Shown here piece after piece: positions 42,852 to 52,514 of a stretch of 64,000 nucleotides of DNA. The stretch is taken from contig JAJFJZ010000020.1 in the NCBI GenBank assembly GCA_021773565.1, positions 248,001 through 312,000 on the forward strand. Direction: 5' to 3'. The DNA comes from Gammaproteobacteria bacterium (lineage in GTDB: Bacteria > Pseudomonadota > Gammaproteobacteria > Pseudomonadales > Azotimanducaceae). Both the position numbers and the translations under genes were made by a program. The notes under the pieces are model-generated. The model searched no databases. It was not told where the DNA came from and saw only the letters and a program-made list of their open reading frames with translations. Position 1 is the first letter of the stretch. The number at the start of each line of letters is the position of its first letter.

Positions 42852-44630
42852 ATGCGTCCCTTTGTATTAAATACCTTGCTTTTGCTTTTGGTAAGCGCCT
42901 GCGATTCGAAGACGCCCGACAACAATCAGGCACCACCCTTGGAACAGCAAGCCGATTCTTCCGACCAGCATCAACAGGCGGGGAAATCTCTGGAAGACTG
43001 GATTGACACGGAATTCCAGCCCTCAACTTTGGGCAGGGATGCACAGATTGCAGAAATGAACTGGTTCAAAGAAGCAGCCAGGGATCTGCAGGACATTCAA
43101 ATTAGTGTGGTGTCCGAAACACTTACCACCCATGAATACGAATCCCGAATTTTGAGCAAGGCTTTTTTTGATATCACCGGCATTCAGGTTAAACACGATT
43201 TGATTCAGGAAGGCGATGTGATCGAAAAATTGCAAACGCAAATGTTATCGGGTCGTAACATTTACGATGCCTACGTAAATGATTCAGACCTTATCGGTAC
43301 GCATGCACGGTACGGCTACGTCGTTCCTCTGGACGAGTTTATGCAAGGAGAAGGCAAGGATGTAACCTCGCCAACGCTGGATCTGGATGATTTTATCGGT
43401 CTCAGTTTTACCACCGGTCCCGATGGCACCCTTTATCAGTTACCCGACCAGCAGTTTGCCAACCTCTACTGGTTTCGCTACGACTGGTTTCAGCGTCCGG
43501 AACTAAAGGATCGTTTTCAAAAGTTGTACGGATATGCCCTGGGTGTACCTGTGAACTGGTCTGCCTATGAGGATATTGCAGAGTTTTTTAGCAAACACGT
43601 TGGCGAGATAGATGGTGAAAAAGTCTATGGGCACATGGACTATGGCAAAAAGGATCCCTCATTGGGATGGCGATTTACGGACGCCTGGTTATCCATGGCT
43701 GGAGCCGGAGACAAGGGTATTCCCAACGGAATACCTGTGGATGAATGGGGCATTCGCGTGGAAGGGTGTAACCCGGTCGGTTCATCTGTCTCCCGTGGCG
43801 GTGCTGCCAACAGCCCTGCTGCAGTTTATGCGCTAGGCAAATATATTGACTGGTTAAAGGCATATGCACCGCCTGAAGCATCTGGCATGACCTTTTCGGA
43901 ATCTGGCCCCATTCCCGCGAATGGACAAATAGCCCAGCAAATTTTCTGGTACACCACTTTTACAGCTGACATGATCAAGCCAGGATTGGCAGTAGTTGAT
44001 GCAAACGGAAACCCGAAATGGCGCATGGCACCCTCCCCTCATGGCCCTTATTGGGAAGAAGGAATGAAGCTTGGGTATCAGGATACCGGTGCATGGACCC
44101 TGCTTAAGAGCACACCTGTTGAGCATCGTAAAGCCGCGTGGTTATATGCGCAATTTGTCACCGCCAAAACCCTCTCGCTCAAGAAAACCCTCGTAGGCCT
44201 TACACCCATTCGGAATTCAGATTTACAACATCAGGCAATGACGGATGCAGCCCCCAGGCTGGGTGGGCTGGTGGAGTTTTACCGAAGCCCTGCCCGGATC
44301 GCCTGGACTCCTACAGGAACCAATGTACCCGACTATCCAAAACTGGCACAACTGTGGTGGTCTAACGTAGCGTCTGCCGTTTCAGGTGACCTTAGCCCCC
44401 AGCTGGCAATGGATACCCTCGCAGAACAACAGGATAAGGTTATGGCACGCATTGAACGTGCTGGCATACAGCAACAATGCGGGCCAAAGTTAAACGACGA
44501 GAAAGATCCCGAGTACTGGCTGGCACAGCCCGGCTCACCCAAGGCCAAACTTGACAACGAAAAACCGATGGGGCAAACCGTACCGTATGACTCATTAATT
44601 ACTGCGTGGCGCGAAGGCCGGGTGCGATAG
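42852..44630 (+). CDS. glpV: Glycerol ABC importer, substrate-binding protein (GlpV-like)
   Basis: A 592-residue extracellular solute-binding protein, carrying a lipoprotein signal ([15 protein letters not shown], Cys about 17) and an acidic/Gln-rich linker, then a large bilobal domain. The size is that of GlpV-type glycerol receptors, well above the 400 residues of ordinary sugar-binding proteins. Characteristic stretches include [38 protein letters not shown] and [20 protein letters not shown]. Most of its relatives are soluble; lipid anchoring seems to be the way it is kept in this cell. AGGAGA precedes the ATG by seven bases. It is followed 22 bases later by a glycerophosphodiesterase gene. 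Confidence 0.87.
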   Translation: MRPFVLNTLLLLLVSACDSKTPDNNQAPPLEQQADSSDQHQQAGKSLEDWIDTEFQPSTLGRDAQIAEMNWFKEAARDLQDIQISVVSETLTTHEYESRILSKAFFDITGIQVKHDLIQEGDVIEKLQTQMLSGRNIYDAYVNDSDLIGTHARYGYVVPLDEFMQGEGKDVTSPTLDLDDFIGLSFTTGPDGTLYQLPDQQFANLYWFRYDWFQRPELKDRFQKLYGYALGVPVNWSAYEDIAEFFSKHVGEIDGEKVYGHMDYGKKDPSLGWRFTDAWLSMAGAGDKGIPNGIPVDEWGIRVEGCNPVGSSVSRGGAANSPAAVYALGKYIDWLKAYAPPEASGMTFSESGPIPANGQIAQQIFWYTTFTADMIKPGLAVVDANGNPKWRMAPSPHGPYWEEGMKLGYQDTGAWTLLKSTPVEHRKAAWLYAQFVTAKTLSLKKTLVGLTPIRNSDLQHQAMTDAAPRLGGLVEFYRSPARIAWTPTGTNVPDYPKLAQLWWSNVASAVSGDLSPQLAMDTLAEQQDKVMARIERAGIQQQCGPKLNDEKDPEYWLAQPGSPKAKLDNEKPMGQTVPYDSLITAWREGRVR

Positions 44631-44652
44631 CTCGCCTGCACAGGAAACCCAT

Positions 44653-45903
44653 GTGAAACAACCACAAATCAACTGCAGGCACCTTATCCCTTTTTTATGG
44701 CTCTTGAGTGCTTGCAGCACGGTAATACCTGACTCACCGCCGGATAAAACCAGCCAGCTTGGTCCGCGACCTTTCTACCTGATTGACGAAATGGAACCGG
44801 GTGCGCTCAAGCGCAAACTGGAAAGCTGTGCTGCAGGTCCTTTTTATCCCAGCACCTTTAGCATCGCGCACAGAGGCGCACCACTGCAGTTTCCTGAGCA
44901 TACCGCACAATCCTACTCGGCAGCGGCCAGAATGGGCGCGGGAATTATCGAATGTGACGTAACCTTTACCAAAGACAAGCAACTGGTATGCCGCCACGAT
45001 CAATGTGATTTGCATACCACAACGGATATTCTTTTGCGGCCAGAACTGGCAACACAGTGTTACCAACCCTTTAACGCCGCCTCGGCAAAAGAAGATGCGA
45101 GTGCTGTCTGCTGTACCAGTGATATAACGCTCAATGAGTTTAAGAGCCTGTGCGGAAAAATGGATGCGTTTAATCCGCGTGCCACCACAGTGCAGGAATA
45201 TCAGACCGGGACACCAGAGTTCAGAACAGATCTCTACACCACCTGTGCAACACTTCTAACGCACAGGGAAAGCATTGCTCTGTTGCAACAACTTGGAACA
45301 GGATTTACCCCGGAACTAAAAACTCCCCGGGTAACAATGCCCTTCCACGGAAATTACACGCAACAGGATTTTATCGCTCAGACTATTCAGGAATACCGGG
45401 CTGCCGATATCGCCGCTGACCAGGTCTGGATTCAATCGTTCGATGCAAATGACATCAGACACCTTATTGCCACTTACCCGGGATTTGCCGGTCAGGCAGT
45501 TTATCTGGATGCCCGCTCCGAACAACCCGACTTTGTGGCGACAAAAGAGAATTTCGAAAAGTTGTATGCTGAGGGATTTCGGGTGATCGCACCCCCCATA
45601 GCGGTGTTACTGGATCTGGATGGTGAGGGAAAAATAGTACCTTCACAATACGCCCGTCTTGCCAGGCATGCAGGGTTTGACATAATTGCCTGGAGCCTGG
45701 AACGCTCGGGAAGACTGAAAGAAGACATGAAGGAAGGCAGCGCTGGTGATTACTATTATGCAAGTGTGCGAGAAGCAATAAGCGGCGATAAAAACCTGTA
45801 TCCCGTTCTTGATGTACTGGCAAAGCAGATTGGAATTATCGGGATTTTCAGCGACTGGCCCGCTACAGCTACCTACTACGCCAATTGCATGCTTGGGGAC
45901 TAA
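44653..45903 (+). CDS. Glycerophosphodiester phosphodiesterase lipoprotein
   Basis: A 416-residue GDPD-family enzyme that hydrolyses glycerophosphodiesters to glycerol-3-phosphate and an alcohol. Catalytic blocks are [44 protein letters not shown] (metal-binding E and D) and [10 protein letters not shown] lipoprotein signal ([14 protein letters not shown]) anchors it in the envelope. A long insert (about residues 116-215, rich in Cys: CDLH, CYQPF, VCCTSD, LCGK, TTCATLL) suggests disulfides in the periplasm. It starts at GTG 44653 and is the seventh gene of the glycerol operon, so extracytoplasmic phospholipid head groups may be a source of glycerol for the importer. Confidence 0.86.
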   Translation: MKQPQINCRHLIPFLWLLSACSTVIPDSPPDKTSQLGPRPFYLIDEMEPGALKRKLESCAAGPFYPSTFSIAHRGAPLQFPEHTAQSYSAAARMGAGIIECDVTFTKDKQLVCRHDQCDLHTTTDILLRPELATQCYQPFNAASAKEDASAVCCTSDITLNEFKSLCGKMDAFNPRATTVQEYQTGTPEFRTDLYTTCATLLTHRESIALLQQLGTGFTPELKTPRVTMPFHGNYTQQDFIAQTIQEYRAADIAADQVWIQSFDANDIRHLIATYPGFAGQAVYLDARSEQPDFVATKENFEKLYAEGFRVIAPPIAVLLDLDGEGKIVPSQYARLARHAGFDIIAWSLERSGRLKEDMKEGSAGDYYYASVREAISGDKNLYPVLDVLAKQIGIIGIFSDWPATATYYANCMLGD

Positions 45904-45925
45904 ACCTTGTCCCACGCGCGCACTG

Positions 45926-45946
45926 GACCCAGATATTGGTCTTTTT
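45926..45946 (+). terminator. Weak terminator-like hairpin after the glycerol operon
   Basis: GACC...GGTC with an 8-base loop, followed immediately by TTTTT. The stem is only four pairs, so efficiency would be low. It lies 22 bases past the phosphodiesterase stop. Confidence 0.3.
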
Positions 45947-46069
45947 CGCCGCCTATAGCTGCGAGTCTTTCTATGTTTAAAGATGTAAGTGTTTGTTTTT
46001 ATTAACTATATTTTTCTGGCGTGGATATTGCTTTATATTAATTGAATATAATCGTTATGGAGGCCCTTG

Positions 46070-46288
46070 ATGGACCTGATCGGATCACTGATTGGACTGG
46101 TAATAGTACTTTTTTGCGCCCTTATCTGGTTGCTGCCTATTATCTTCATTCTTGCTTCAGACAGAACCAGCGGCAAAGAAAAATTTGCCTGGATACTGGC
46201 GGTGATTTTTATCACCTGGTTTGCATGGATATTTTATATGCTACTTGCGCCTTTAAGCAGTCGTGATTCTTATGGATATCGCCGCTAG
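46070..46288 (+). CDS. Small PLDc_N-type membrane protein
   Basis: A 72-residue protein with two membrane helices (GLVIVLFCALIWLLPIIFIL and FAWILAVIFITWFAWIFYM), joined by DRTSGKEK. This matches the phospholipase D-nuclease N-terminal (PLDc_N) domain found as a stand-alone small protein in many bacteria. GGAGG lies seven bases before ATG 46070; TTG 46067 is an in-frame alternative. It is probably a monocistronic gene, and its tail overlaps the convergent exonuclease gene by four bases. The function is unknown. Confidence 0.75.
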   Translation: MDLIGSLIGLVIVLFCALIWLLPIIFILASDRTSGKEKFAWILAVIFITWFAWIFYMLLAPLSSRDSYGYRR

Positions 46289-47049
46289 ATTTCCAGATCC
46301 AACAGCACAGGACAGTGATCTGAACCCATAACATCGTTCAGAATTTCGGCATTGCGAATACTTGTTGCAAGCCCTGCCGAGGTAACAAAATAGTCAATGC
46401 GCCAACCAACATTCTTGGCTCTGGCGCCCGCCCGGTAACTCCACCAGCTGTATTTGATATCCTCTGGATGCTTAAAACGGAAGCTATCCACAAAACCGGC
46501 GCCGGTAATATTATCCATGCCATCAATTTCTTTTTGTGTATACCCGGCGGATTTGTTGTAGTTGGGTTTAGGGCGAGCAAGATCTATGGGCTGGTGCGCT
46601 ACATTAAAGTCCCCGCACGCCACCACGGGCTTTTCCTTTTCAAGCTTTTGCATAAAGCTCAAAAATTCAAGATCCCATCTTTGCCGGTAATCAAGACGTT
46701 TTAATTCACTGCCTGAGTTAGGCGTATATACGGTCAACAAAAAGAAGCTTTCAAACTCAACAACTATAATCCGCCCTTCCTGGTCATGCTCTTCTATTCC
46801 CATGTCCAGGCGAACACCCAGTGCAGCTTTTTTACTCAGTATCGCCGTACCAGAATAACCCTTCTTCACTGCGGAATTGGTATAAATATGATAACCGGAA
46901 ATGCCCTGCAGTGCTTCGTGCACCTGATCGTCCTGGGCCTTGGTCTCTTGCAAACAAATCACGTCTGTCTGCATCGCCGCCAATGAACCCGCAAAATCCT
47001 TTTTCATTGCCGCGCGTATGCCATTTACGTTCCATGAAACCAAACGCAT
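46285..47049 (-). CDS. xth: Exodeoxyribonuclease III / AP endonuclease
   Basis: A 254-residue Mg2+-dependent endonuclease of the ExoIII (XthA/ExoA) family, which cuts at abasic sites in base-excision repair. Motifs: LVSWNVNGIRAA, VICLQETKAQDDQ (metal Glu), VACGDFNVAHQPIDLARPKPN (Asp-Asn pair), GFVDSFR, WRIDYFVTSAGL and the final GSDHCPVLLDL (Asp-His). Complete and of typical length. It follows selD by 15 bases on the minus strand and is probably co-transcribed. Confidence 0.93.
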   Translation of the reverse strand: MRLVSWNVNGIRAAMKKDFAGSLAAMQTDVICLQETKAQDDQVHEALQGISGYHIYTNSAVKKGYSGTAILSKKAALGVRLDMGIEEHDQEGRIIVVEFESFFLLTVYTPNSGSELKRLDYRQRWDLEFLSFMQKLEKEKPVVACGDFNVAHQPIDLARPKPNYNKSAGYTQKEIDGMDNITGAGFVDSFRFKHPEDIKYSWWSYRAGARAKNVGWRIDYFVTSAGLATSIRNAEILNDVMGSDHCPVLLDLEI

Positions 47050-47064
47050 TTGTCCTACTCCTGA

Positions 47065-48132
47065 TTAGATGAAAGAAAGTAAGGTCGTGGGTGGAGATCC
47101 CGTGCTTCGACGCTTTACCTGGCCTATACAGCACGCTGAACTTACTCCTGCCTGATGCAGACGGGTAAGTACTGCCTCGCATTGATCAGGAGGCACGGCA
47201 ACCAGTAAGCCGCCACTGGTTTGCGGGTCAAACATTAGTTCTGCCGAGGTCTTGTCCAGGGCACTGGCAAATTCGACCTGGTTGCCCGCTGCCTTTCTGT
47301 TGGACGCGTTTGATCCCGTGGTAATTCCTTTTTTATACATTTGTAGCGCCTCATCCATAATTGGCAGACGATCAAACGCTATTTCAAGCGCAAATCCTGA
47401 CGCCCGCGCCATCTCCAGGCCATGCCCGGCCATACCAAATCCGGTAACATCGGTTGCCGCATGCACGGTAAAATCTGCCAAAACTTCGGCTGCTTTGGCA
47501 TTTAGTTCTCTCATGCTAAACAGGCAATTTTCCAGTGCACCTTCTGAGACGAGTTTCTTCAAATTTGCATTGAGTAACACACCGCTGCCAATCGGTTTTG
47601 ATAAAATCAGTTTATCTCCCGGTAAAGCGCCTCCGTTACGCCAAACCTTGTCCGGATGAACCAGGCCTGTAACAGCAAGCCCAAATTTTGGCTCTTCATC
47701 ATCCACAGTATGCCCGCCGACCATAACAGCACCCGACTCGCGGATCTTTTTTAAAGCACCGCGAATGATTCCCTGCAAAACATCTGAAGATAACTTTTTG
47801 GATGGGAAACACACCAGATTTAGGCAGGTAAGCGGAATGCCACCCATAGCGTAGACATCACTGATAGCATTTGCCGCGGCTATCTCACCAAAAATCTCAG
47901 GATCATCAACTGGTGGAGTAATAAAATCTGCCGTCACTACTACTGCGGTGTCTTCATTGATTTGGTACACGCCCGCGTCATCGGAATTTTCAAAACCCAC
48001 GAGCAAGCGCGAATCGTCCTGAATGGGCAATTCGGAAAGTAATTTATCCAGCTCGACCGAGCTGATTTTAGCAGCTCAACCCGCTGTTCGAGACAGGCTG
48101 GTCAGGCTATGCTTCTTTCTTAACGAAATCAC
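47065..48132 (-). CDS. selD: Selenide, water dikinase SelD, probable selenocysteine enzyme
   Basis: SelD makes selenophosphate from selenide and ATP. Without a readthrough the longest frame starts only at TTG 48030 and lacks the active-site N-terminus. Reading through TGA at 48078-48076 restores it: SLTSLSRTAG-U-AAKISSVELDKLL, where U aligns with the catalytic Cys17 of E. coli SelD (AGCGCK; AGCAAK in others). The continuing protein has GFENSDDAGVYQ, GGHTVDDEEPKFGLAV, HAATDVTGFGMAGHG and MFDPQTSGGLL. The total is about 355 residues, the usual length. A hairpin with a GGUC loop follows the TGA (48049-48064). The start is uncertain; GTG 48132 puts Sec at residue 19. No selA, selB or selC lies in the window. 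Confidence 0.88.
48049..48064 (-). promoter_or_regulatory. bSECIS-like hairpin of selD
   Basis: On the minus strand CAGCTC-GGTC-GAGCTG forms a perfect 6-bp stem (extendable by a U-G pair) with a GGUC loop. It begins 12 bases after the TGA, and the loop GU is about 19-20 bases away. The E. coli fdhF SECIS also presents GGUC-type loop bases for SelB at a similar distance. It lies inside the coding region, as bacterial SECIS elements do. Confidence 0.7.
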
Positions 48133-48255
48133 ACGGTATTCCCACGGTTTTTGAATAATTGACACAAGCGCAGTATCTGCGATGTGGTGAATAGATGAAA
48201 GTGCAAGAGTGTCGGTTTAACATCAGCACTCACACTGTTAATGCGGGATATTGCG

Positions 48256-49641
48256 ATGTCAGCCAAGCGTGCGCTTGTTGTAGACGATTCCAAGTCAGCG
48301 AGAATAGCCATGAAGCGCATGCTGAAAAAATATGCGCTAAAAGTGGATTTCGCCGAATCCGGGGAAGAGGCCCTGTTGTTTCTCGAACACTCTTCCGTGG
48401 ACGTCATATTTATGGATCACACCATGCCAGGTATGGACGGACTGGAAGCAGTGGCGGCAATTAAATCCAATGGCCGCACCGCTACTATTCCAGTCATGAT
48501 GTATACCACCAAAAATGATGATGTGTATGTTTCCCAGGCTCGCGCCCTGGGCGCGCTGGCTGTACTGCCCAAAGAAGTTCAACCCGGTGTACTCTTTGAT
48601 ACCCTGCTTAAACTGGGTTTGGTTGAAGATCGCAGAGAGGAACCAGAGGACGTACCGTTTGCCCAAATCGTTCAGGATATCGACGACGATGTGCTCACAA
48701 CAGAAGCAGACCATGCTTTCGACCAACAAGCTCTGGGTGTATCAATCCAGACACAAATCACCCGCACACTGGAAGAACAACATCTACAGCTTCGCTCAGA
48801 CATCCTGAACGTAAAGCGAGAATTTGCCAAACGTGTGTCCAGAGAAATTCTCGATCAACAACGTGCAGACCATGCGATTGACGAAACTGCAGCGCAAACT
48901 GAATTCGAAGCACGCGGATTCGCGTTTACCAGAGTGCCCCCACTCGCCTGGATAATCCTCTTGTTGCTCTCGGTACTGCTGGTTTCTGCGCTGATGGTTT
49001 CTGGCCTTAACAGACAGGATCAGGTAAGCAGCGCTTTGGACACCTTGTCCCGGGCAGTCGATACAAATACTGCGTTGCTCACCAATATGGAAGTGCCACG
49101 GAGCCCGGAAGATTCAGCGGGCAGTACAACCCTCAACCCGGATTCTCCCGCGTTAGATGAAGATTTTCTCAGGACCCTTGAGTGGGCGCTAAACGAAAAT
49201 GCGCAACACGAGTACACGGACCTTGCTTTTAATATTCAGACTGTACCAAAACTGGATTTCTTGCTCACGCGGCTGGATGCACTGGGCTTTAGGGGTGAGG
49301 TTCAAATGGAATCCCATCTGGGGGAGTTTTGTCTGGTAAGTGATGGTAGCGGGTCCTATGTTTTAGCACCCGGCGATTTACCAGTGACCCAATGTACGCT
49401 AATAGGGCATCCAAAAGATGAGACTGTTTTTATAAATGATCAGCAAAGCGTTGAATTTGTTAATTTTATTGATACCTCTCCCATACTAAACCTTGGTAAC
49501 ATCAGGCTTACTACCCTGGCGAACAACAGGCAGAGCTCAGTTCCTGAAATTCCCTCGCCAACGGATGCCGTCAACGCCGAAGACTGGAATCGCATTGCTC
49601 GGCTTAACAACAGAATTGTTTATACATTTATCCCTGAGTGA
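48256..49641 (+). CDS. Membrane-anchored receiver-domain protein
   Basis: A 461-residue protein with an N-terminal CheY-like receiver: ALVVDDSKSARIAMKRML (acidic pair), VIFMDHTMPGMDGLEAV (phospho-acceptor Asp), MMYTTKNDD (Thr) and AVLPKEV (Lys). A charged helical linker follows (about 130-220), then one transmembrane helix (about 229-250, LAWIILLLLSVLLVSALMV) and a periplasmic domain of about 210 residues with no known motif (contains FCLVSDGSGSYVLAPGDLPVTQC). A receiver domain tied to the membrane with a periplasmic output is unusual; it may be a signal-transfer or polar-scaffold protein. The start is ATG 48256, 12 bases past GGGA. It heads the operon to 54382. Confidence 0.78.
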   Translation: MSAKRALVVDDSKSARIAMKRMLKKYALKVDFAESGEEALLFLEHSSVDVIFMDHTMPGMDGLEAVAAIKSNGRTATIPVMMYTTKNDDVYVSQARALGALAVLPKEVQPGVLFDTLLKLGLVEDRREEPEDVPFAQIVQDIDDDVLTTEADHAFDQQALGVSIQTQITRTLEEQHLQLRSDILNVKREFAKRVSREILDQQRADHAIDETAAQTEFEARGFAFTRVPPLAWIILLLLSVLLVSALMVSGLNRQDQVSSALDTLSRAVDTNTALLTNMEVPRSPEDSAGSTTLNPDSPALDEDFLRTLEWALNENAQHEYTDLAFNIQTVPKLDFLLTRLDALGFRGEVQMESHLGEFCLVSDGSGSYVLAPGDLPVTQCTLIGHPKDETVFINDQQSVEFVNFIDTSPILNLGNIRLTTLANNRQSSVPEIPSPTDAVNAEDWNRIARLNNRIVYTFIPE

Positions 49642-49656
49642 GGTGAGGAAGCAGTC

Positions 49657-50622
49657 TTGAGTAACAAGTTACAGATACCGGTCATTGACCTGGGCACAGG
49701 TAATCACGCAGAGATAACCCGCCAGATTGGCATGGCATGCCGTGACTGGGGATTTTTTCAAATAGTCGGTCATGGAATTGACGAAGTTATTTTTGACACC
49801 CTGCAACAACAGTCAGACCTGTTTTTTGCTCAAACTACCGAGGTAAAACATCAGATATTGCGTAGTGCTAAAAACGTGTGGGGATTTTATGATCAGGAAC
49901 TCACAAAGAACAAACTTGATTGGAAGCAGGTATTTGATGTTGGCATCCCTCCGGAATCCGGCGTCAATCCAGACGGAGTTCCCCAGTGGCCTGAACACCT
50001 GCCAGAATTTGAACCTGCACTGCGTGCTTATATGCGTGCTACTGAAAACTGCAGTTTCAGTATCCTGGAATACATAATGCAAAGTCTGGGGCTTTCAGCA
50101 AATCTGGTTAGCCACTGTTTCAGGCCTTATCATTCAAGCTTTCTTCGCCTTAACCATTACCCTGTATGCGACAAGCCCGGATCAGCAGATGCGCCCGATG
50201 AAGAGAACGGCCCCTACGGCATTAGCCGCCACAGCGATTCGGGCGCACTCACGGTTTTGTATCAGGGCGACATTGCAGGTTTACAGATACTTCATAAAGG
50301 CAAATGGATAACAGTAGAGCCGATACCCAATGCACTGGTCATAAATATAGGCGATATGGTGCAAGTCTGGACCAATGATAGATACAAGGCCGTAGTGCAC
50401 CGTGTAGCCGCAAACACCAAAAAGGCACGATTTAGTGCGCCATATTTTTTTAACCCTTCCTATCAGACGGATTATGCGCCTTTGAAGCAACTCATTGGTG
50501 ATGCTCAACCCCTTTACCGCAGCATCAACTGGGGGCATTTCAGGGAAAAACGCGCAGGCGGTGACTACGCAGACTACGGAACCGAGATACAAATTCAACA
50601 CTACAAAACCGGAGCTACCTGA
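49657..50622 (+). CDS. 2-oxoglutarate/Fe(II) oxygenase, IPNS-like family
   Basis: A 321-residue non-heme iron oxygenase of the isopenicillin N synthase/gibberellin oxidase superfamily. N-terminal DIOX_N segment: IPVIDLGTGNHAEITRQIGMA; core: YGISRHSDSGALTVLYQGD (iron ligands H and D, H-x-D), then VHRVAANTKKARFSAPYFFNP (third His and the R-x-S anchor for 2-oxoglutarate). It is bacterial but plant-like in layout; such enzymes hydroxylate or desaturate small molecules. It starts at TTG 49657, with AGGAAG seven bases upstream. The methyltransferase follows four bases after the stop. Confidence 0.87.
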   Translation: MSNKLQIPVIDLGTGNHAEITRQIGMACRDWGFFQIVGHGIDEVIFDTLQQQSDLFFAQTTEVKHQILRSAKNVWGFYDQELTKNKLDWKQVFDVGIPPESGVNPDGVPQWPEHLPEFEPALRAYMRATENCSFSILEYIMQSLGLSANLVSHCFRPYHSSFLRLNHYPVCDKPGSADAPDEENGPYGISRHSDSGALTVLYQGDIAGLQILHKGKWITVEPIPNALVINIGDMVQVWTNDRYKAVVHRVAANTKKARFSAPYFFNPSYQTDYAPLKQLIGDAQPLYRSINWGHFREKRAGGDYADYGTEIQIQHYKTGAT

Positions 50623-50626
50623 GTTT

Positions 50627-51244
50627 ATGGGCCTGTATGAAAAATACCTGTTACCCAAAATGATTGAAGCTGCCTGTAATCAACCACCCATGCAGGTGCT
50701 CAGGGCGCGGTATGTGCCGCAGGCCTTTGGCAATGTACTGGAAATTGGCATAGGCAGTGGCCTGAACCTTTGCCACTATTCAGATAAGGTAACTTCAATC
50801 ACCGGGCTTGATCCCTCAAAAGAACTCACCGACATGGCGAGGGAGAGAGCCGCAAAGGCGAGCGCTCCTGTAAAAATGCTGCAAATATCCAGCGAGGAAA
50901 TTCCCACCAGCGATGCAAAATTTGACAGTATTGTATGTACGTGGACGCTTTGCTCCATTCCAAATGTATACAGTGCATTGCGTGAAATTTACCGTGTGAT
51001 AAAGCCCGGAGGCCGGTTTGTATTTATCGAGCACGGGCTAGCACCGGATCTTGCCATTCAGCGCTGGCAAAGACGCATAGAGCCCTTCTGGAAAATGGTC
51101 GGTGGTGGCTGCCACTTAACAAGAGAAGCTGATATCTTGATACAAAATGCAGGCTTCAGCATTTCCAGGCTGGACTGTGCCTATGAACCGGGGCCAAAGT
51201 TTGCTGCATACATGACGCACGGAGTTGCTGTTCGGCCCGCTTGA
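50627..51244 (+). CDS. Class I SAM-dependent methyltransferase
   Basis: A 205-residue methyltransferase with the Rossmann SAM site VLEIGIGSGLNLCHYSD (motif I), GLDPSKELTDMA (acidic post-I) and IVCTWTLCSIPN (motif IV), then GGRFVFIEHGLAPD. It is of the UbiE/Methyltransf_11 type; substrate unknown. ATG 50627 is four bases after the oxygenase stop; the longer open frame lies in the oxygenase gene. The pair with the oxygenase suggests tailoring of one small molecule. Confidence 0.85.
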   Translation: MGLYEKYLLPKMIEAACNQPPMQVLRARYVPQAFGNVLEIGIGSGLNLCHYSDKVTSITGLDPSKELTDMARERAAKASAPVKMLQISSEEIPTSDAKFDSIVCTWTLCSIPNVYSALREIYRVIKPGGRFVFIEHGLAPDLAIQRWQRRIEPFWKMVGGGCHLTREADILIQNAGFSISRLDCAYEPGPKFAAYMTHGVAVRPA

Positions 51245-51272
51245 ACAATAAATCCCCAAATCAGGAATACTA

Positions 51273-52514
51273 ATGGCAATACCAGTTACAGACTCTGGCC
51301 TGGATTTTTCAGAACTTCATCAACGCATGCAGTGGTATGTAGACCAGCAAATTATTCCCTGTTGTAACACACTGGTACTTAGAGGCACCGAGGTCATTGA
51401 TATCAAGACCTACGGACCGCTAAGCCATGAACCGGGAGAGGAGAACGGGCAATCCCTGCAAAGGGATTTGCCTGAAGATGCGATCTTTCGCATGTATTCC
51501 AACACCAAGTTAGTCACTTCGGTGGCGGCGATGATCTTGTATGAGCGTGGTTGCTTCACACTGGATGACAAACTCGAATCCTACTTGCCAGAGTTTGCTG
51601 ACATGCAGGTGCTTAATGTTGATGCCAAAGACGCTACAGATACCAGCCCGGCAGAATCTTCCATTAATATCCGCCAAATCATGAGTCATTCCTCTGGCCT
51701 GTCCTATGCCTTTGTGGAGCCTGAATCACTGATTGATCGCACCTACACGGCTGCAGGAATTAACCCCCTGGCAATGGAGGGCAAAACGCTTGAGAGTTTG
51801 TGTAAGGCCCTGGGGGGATTACCGCTGGCGTTCCATCCTGGTAAACAGTGGCGATACAGTCTTGCCACCGACGTATTGGCGCGTTTGGTTGAGATATGGT
51901 CGGGGCAGGCATTTGATGATTTTCTCAAGCAACACATTTTTTTACCCCTGGGAATGCTTGATACCGATTTTTATGTTCCCGTTGAGAAACGAGACCGGTT
52001 AACAGCACTCTACCTGCCCAACGATCCACTGGATGTAATGGCTAGCGGGTATAGTCTGATGGATGCAAGCGCCATCTCGAAAGCACCCGGCTTTCTTTCC
52101 GGCGGTGGAGGCCTGATGTCAACATTGCCGGACTATCTGGCATTTATTCAGATGTTGATCAATAACGGCAGCTGGAATGGCGCTACTTTGCTGATGCCAA
52201 AGACCCTGGCGTTGATGCGCACCAACCAGCTGGCAGAGGGTATAGGCGTAAACTTTCCATTTTGGGATATGACCGGAACTGTATTTGGGCTTGGTTTTGC
52301 GCTAAAAGTGCAGGCAGCTGAAGGAGAACCGGATACGGCAGTGGGAGAGCACCACTGGGGTGGCCTTGTAGGAACCCACTCCTGGATGTCTCCTAACGCA
52401 GGTGTTAATGGAGAAGGCATTTCAGGAATCTGCATGACACAACTTATGCCAGCTTTCTGGCATCCATTCAGTCACGATTTTAAAAGACTGGCATACAAAA
52501 TTACAGGCGGATGA
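51273..52514 (+). CDS. Serine hydrolase, beta-lactamase-fold (class C-like)
   Basis: A 413-residue member of the penicillin-binding/beta-lactamase class C fold. SxxK is SNTK (S76-K79, RMYSNTKLVTSVAAMIL). A second block SHSSGLSYAF is followed by YSLATDVLARLVEIWSG (Tyr-x-x/Tyr of YxN replaced by YSL), and HWGGLVGTHSW is the KTG-equivalent (HxG). No signal peptide, so not a classical lactamase; likely an esterase, transesterase or amidase (EstB/LovD style). It is 28 bases after the methyltransferase and overlaps the next gene by four bases. Confidence 0.85.
   Translation: MAIPVTDSGLDFSELHQRMQWYVDQQIIPCCNTLVLRGTEVIDIKTYGPLSHEPGEENGQSLQRDLPEDAIFRMYSNTKLVTSVAAMILYERGCFTLDDKLESYLPEFADMQVLNVDAKDATDTSPAESSINIRQIMSHSSGLSYAFVEPESLIDRTYTAAGINPLAMEGKTLESLCKALGGLPLAFHPGKQWRYSLATDVLARLVEIWSGQAFDDFLKQHIFLPLGMLDTDFYVPVEKRDRLTALYLPNDPLDVMASGYSLMDASAISKAPGFLSGGGGLMSTLPDYLAFIQMLINNGSWNGATLLMPKTLALMRTNQLAEGIGVNFPFWDMTGTVFGLGFALKVQAAEGEPDTAVGEHHWGGLVGTHSWMSPNAGVNGEGISGICMTQLMPAFWHPFSHDFKRLAYKITGG

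Noticed and set aside
46045-46050. Perfect TATAAT upstream of the PLDc_N gene
   Set aside because: No -35 at a proper distance, and the start of transcription would fall on the ribosome-binding site. The region is A/T-rich, so a chance match is likely.
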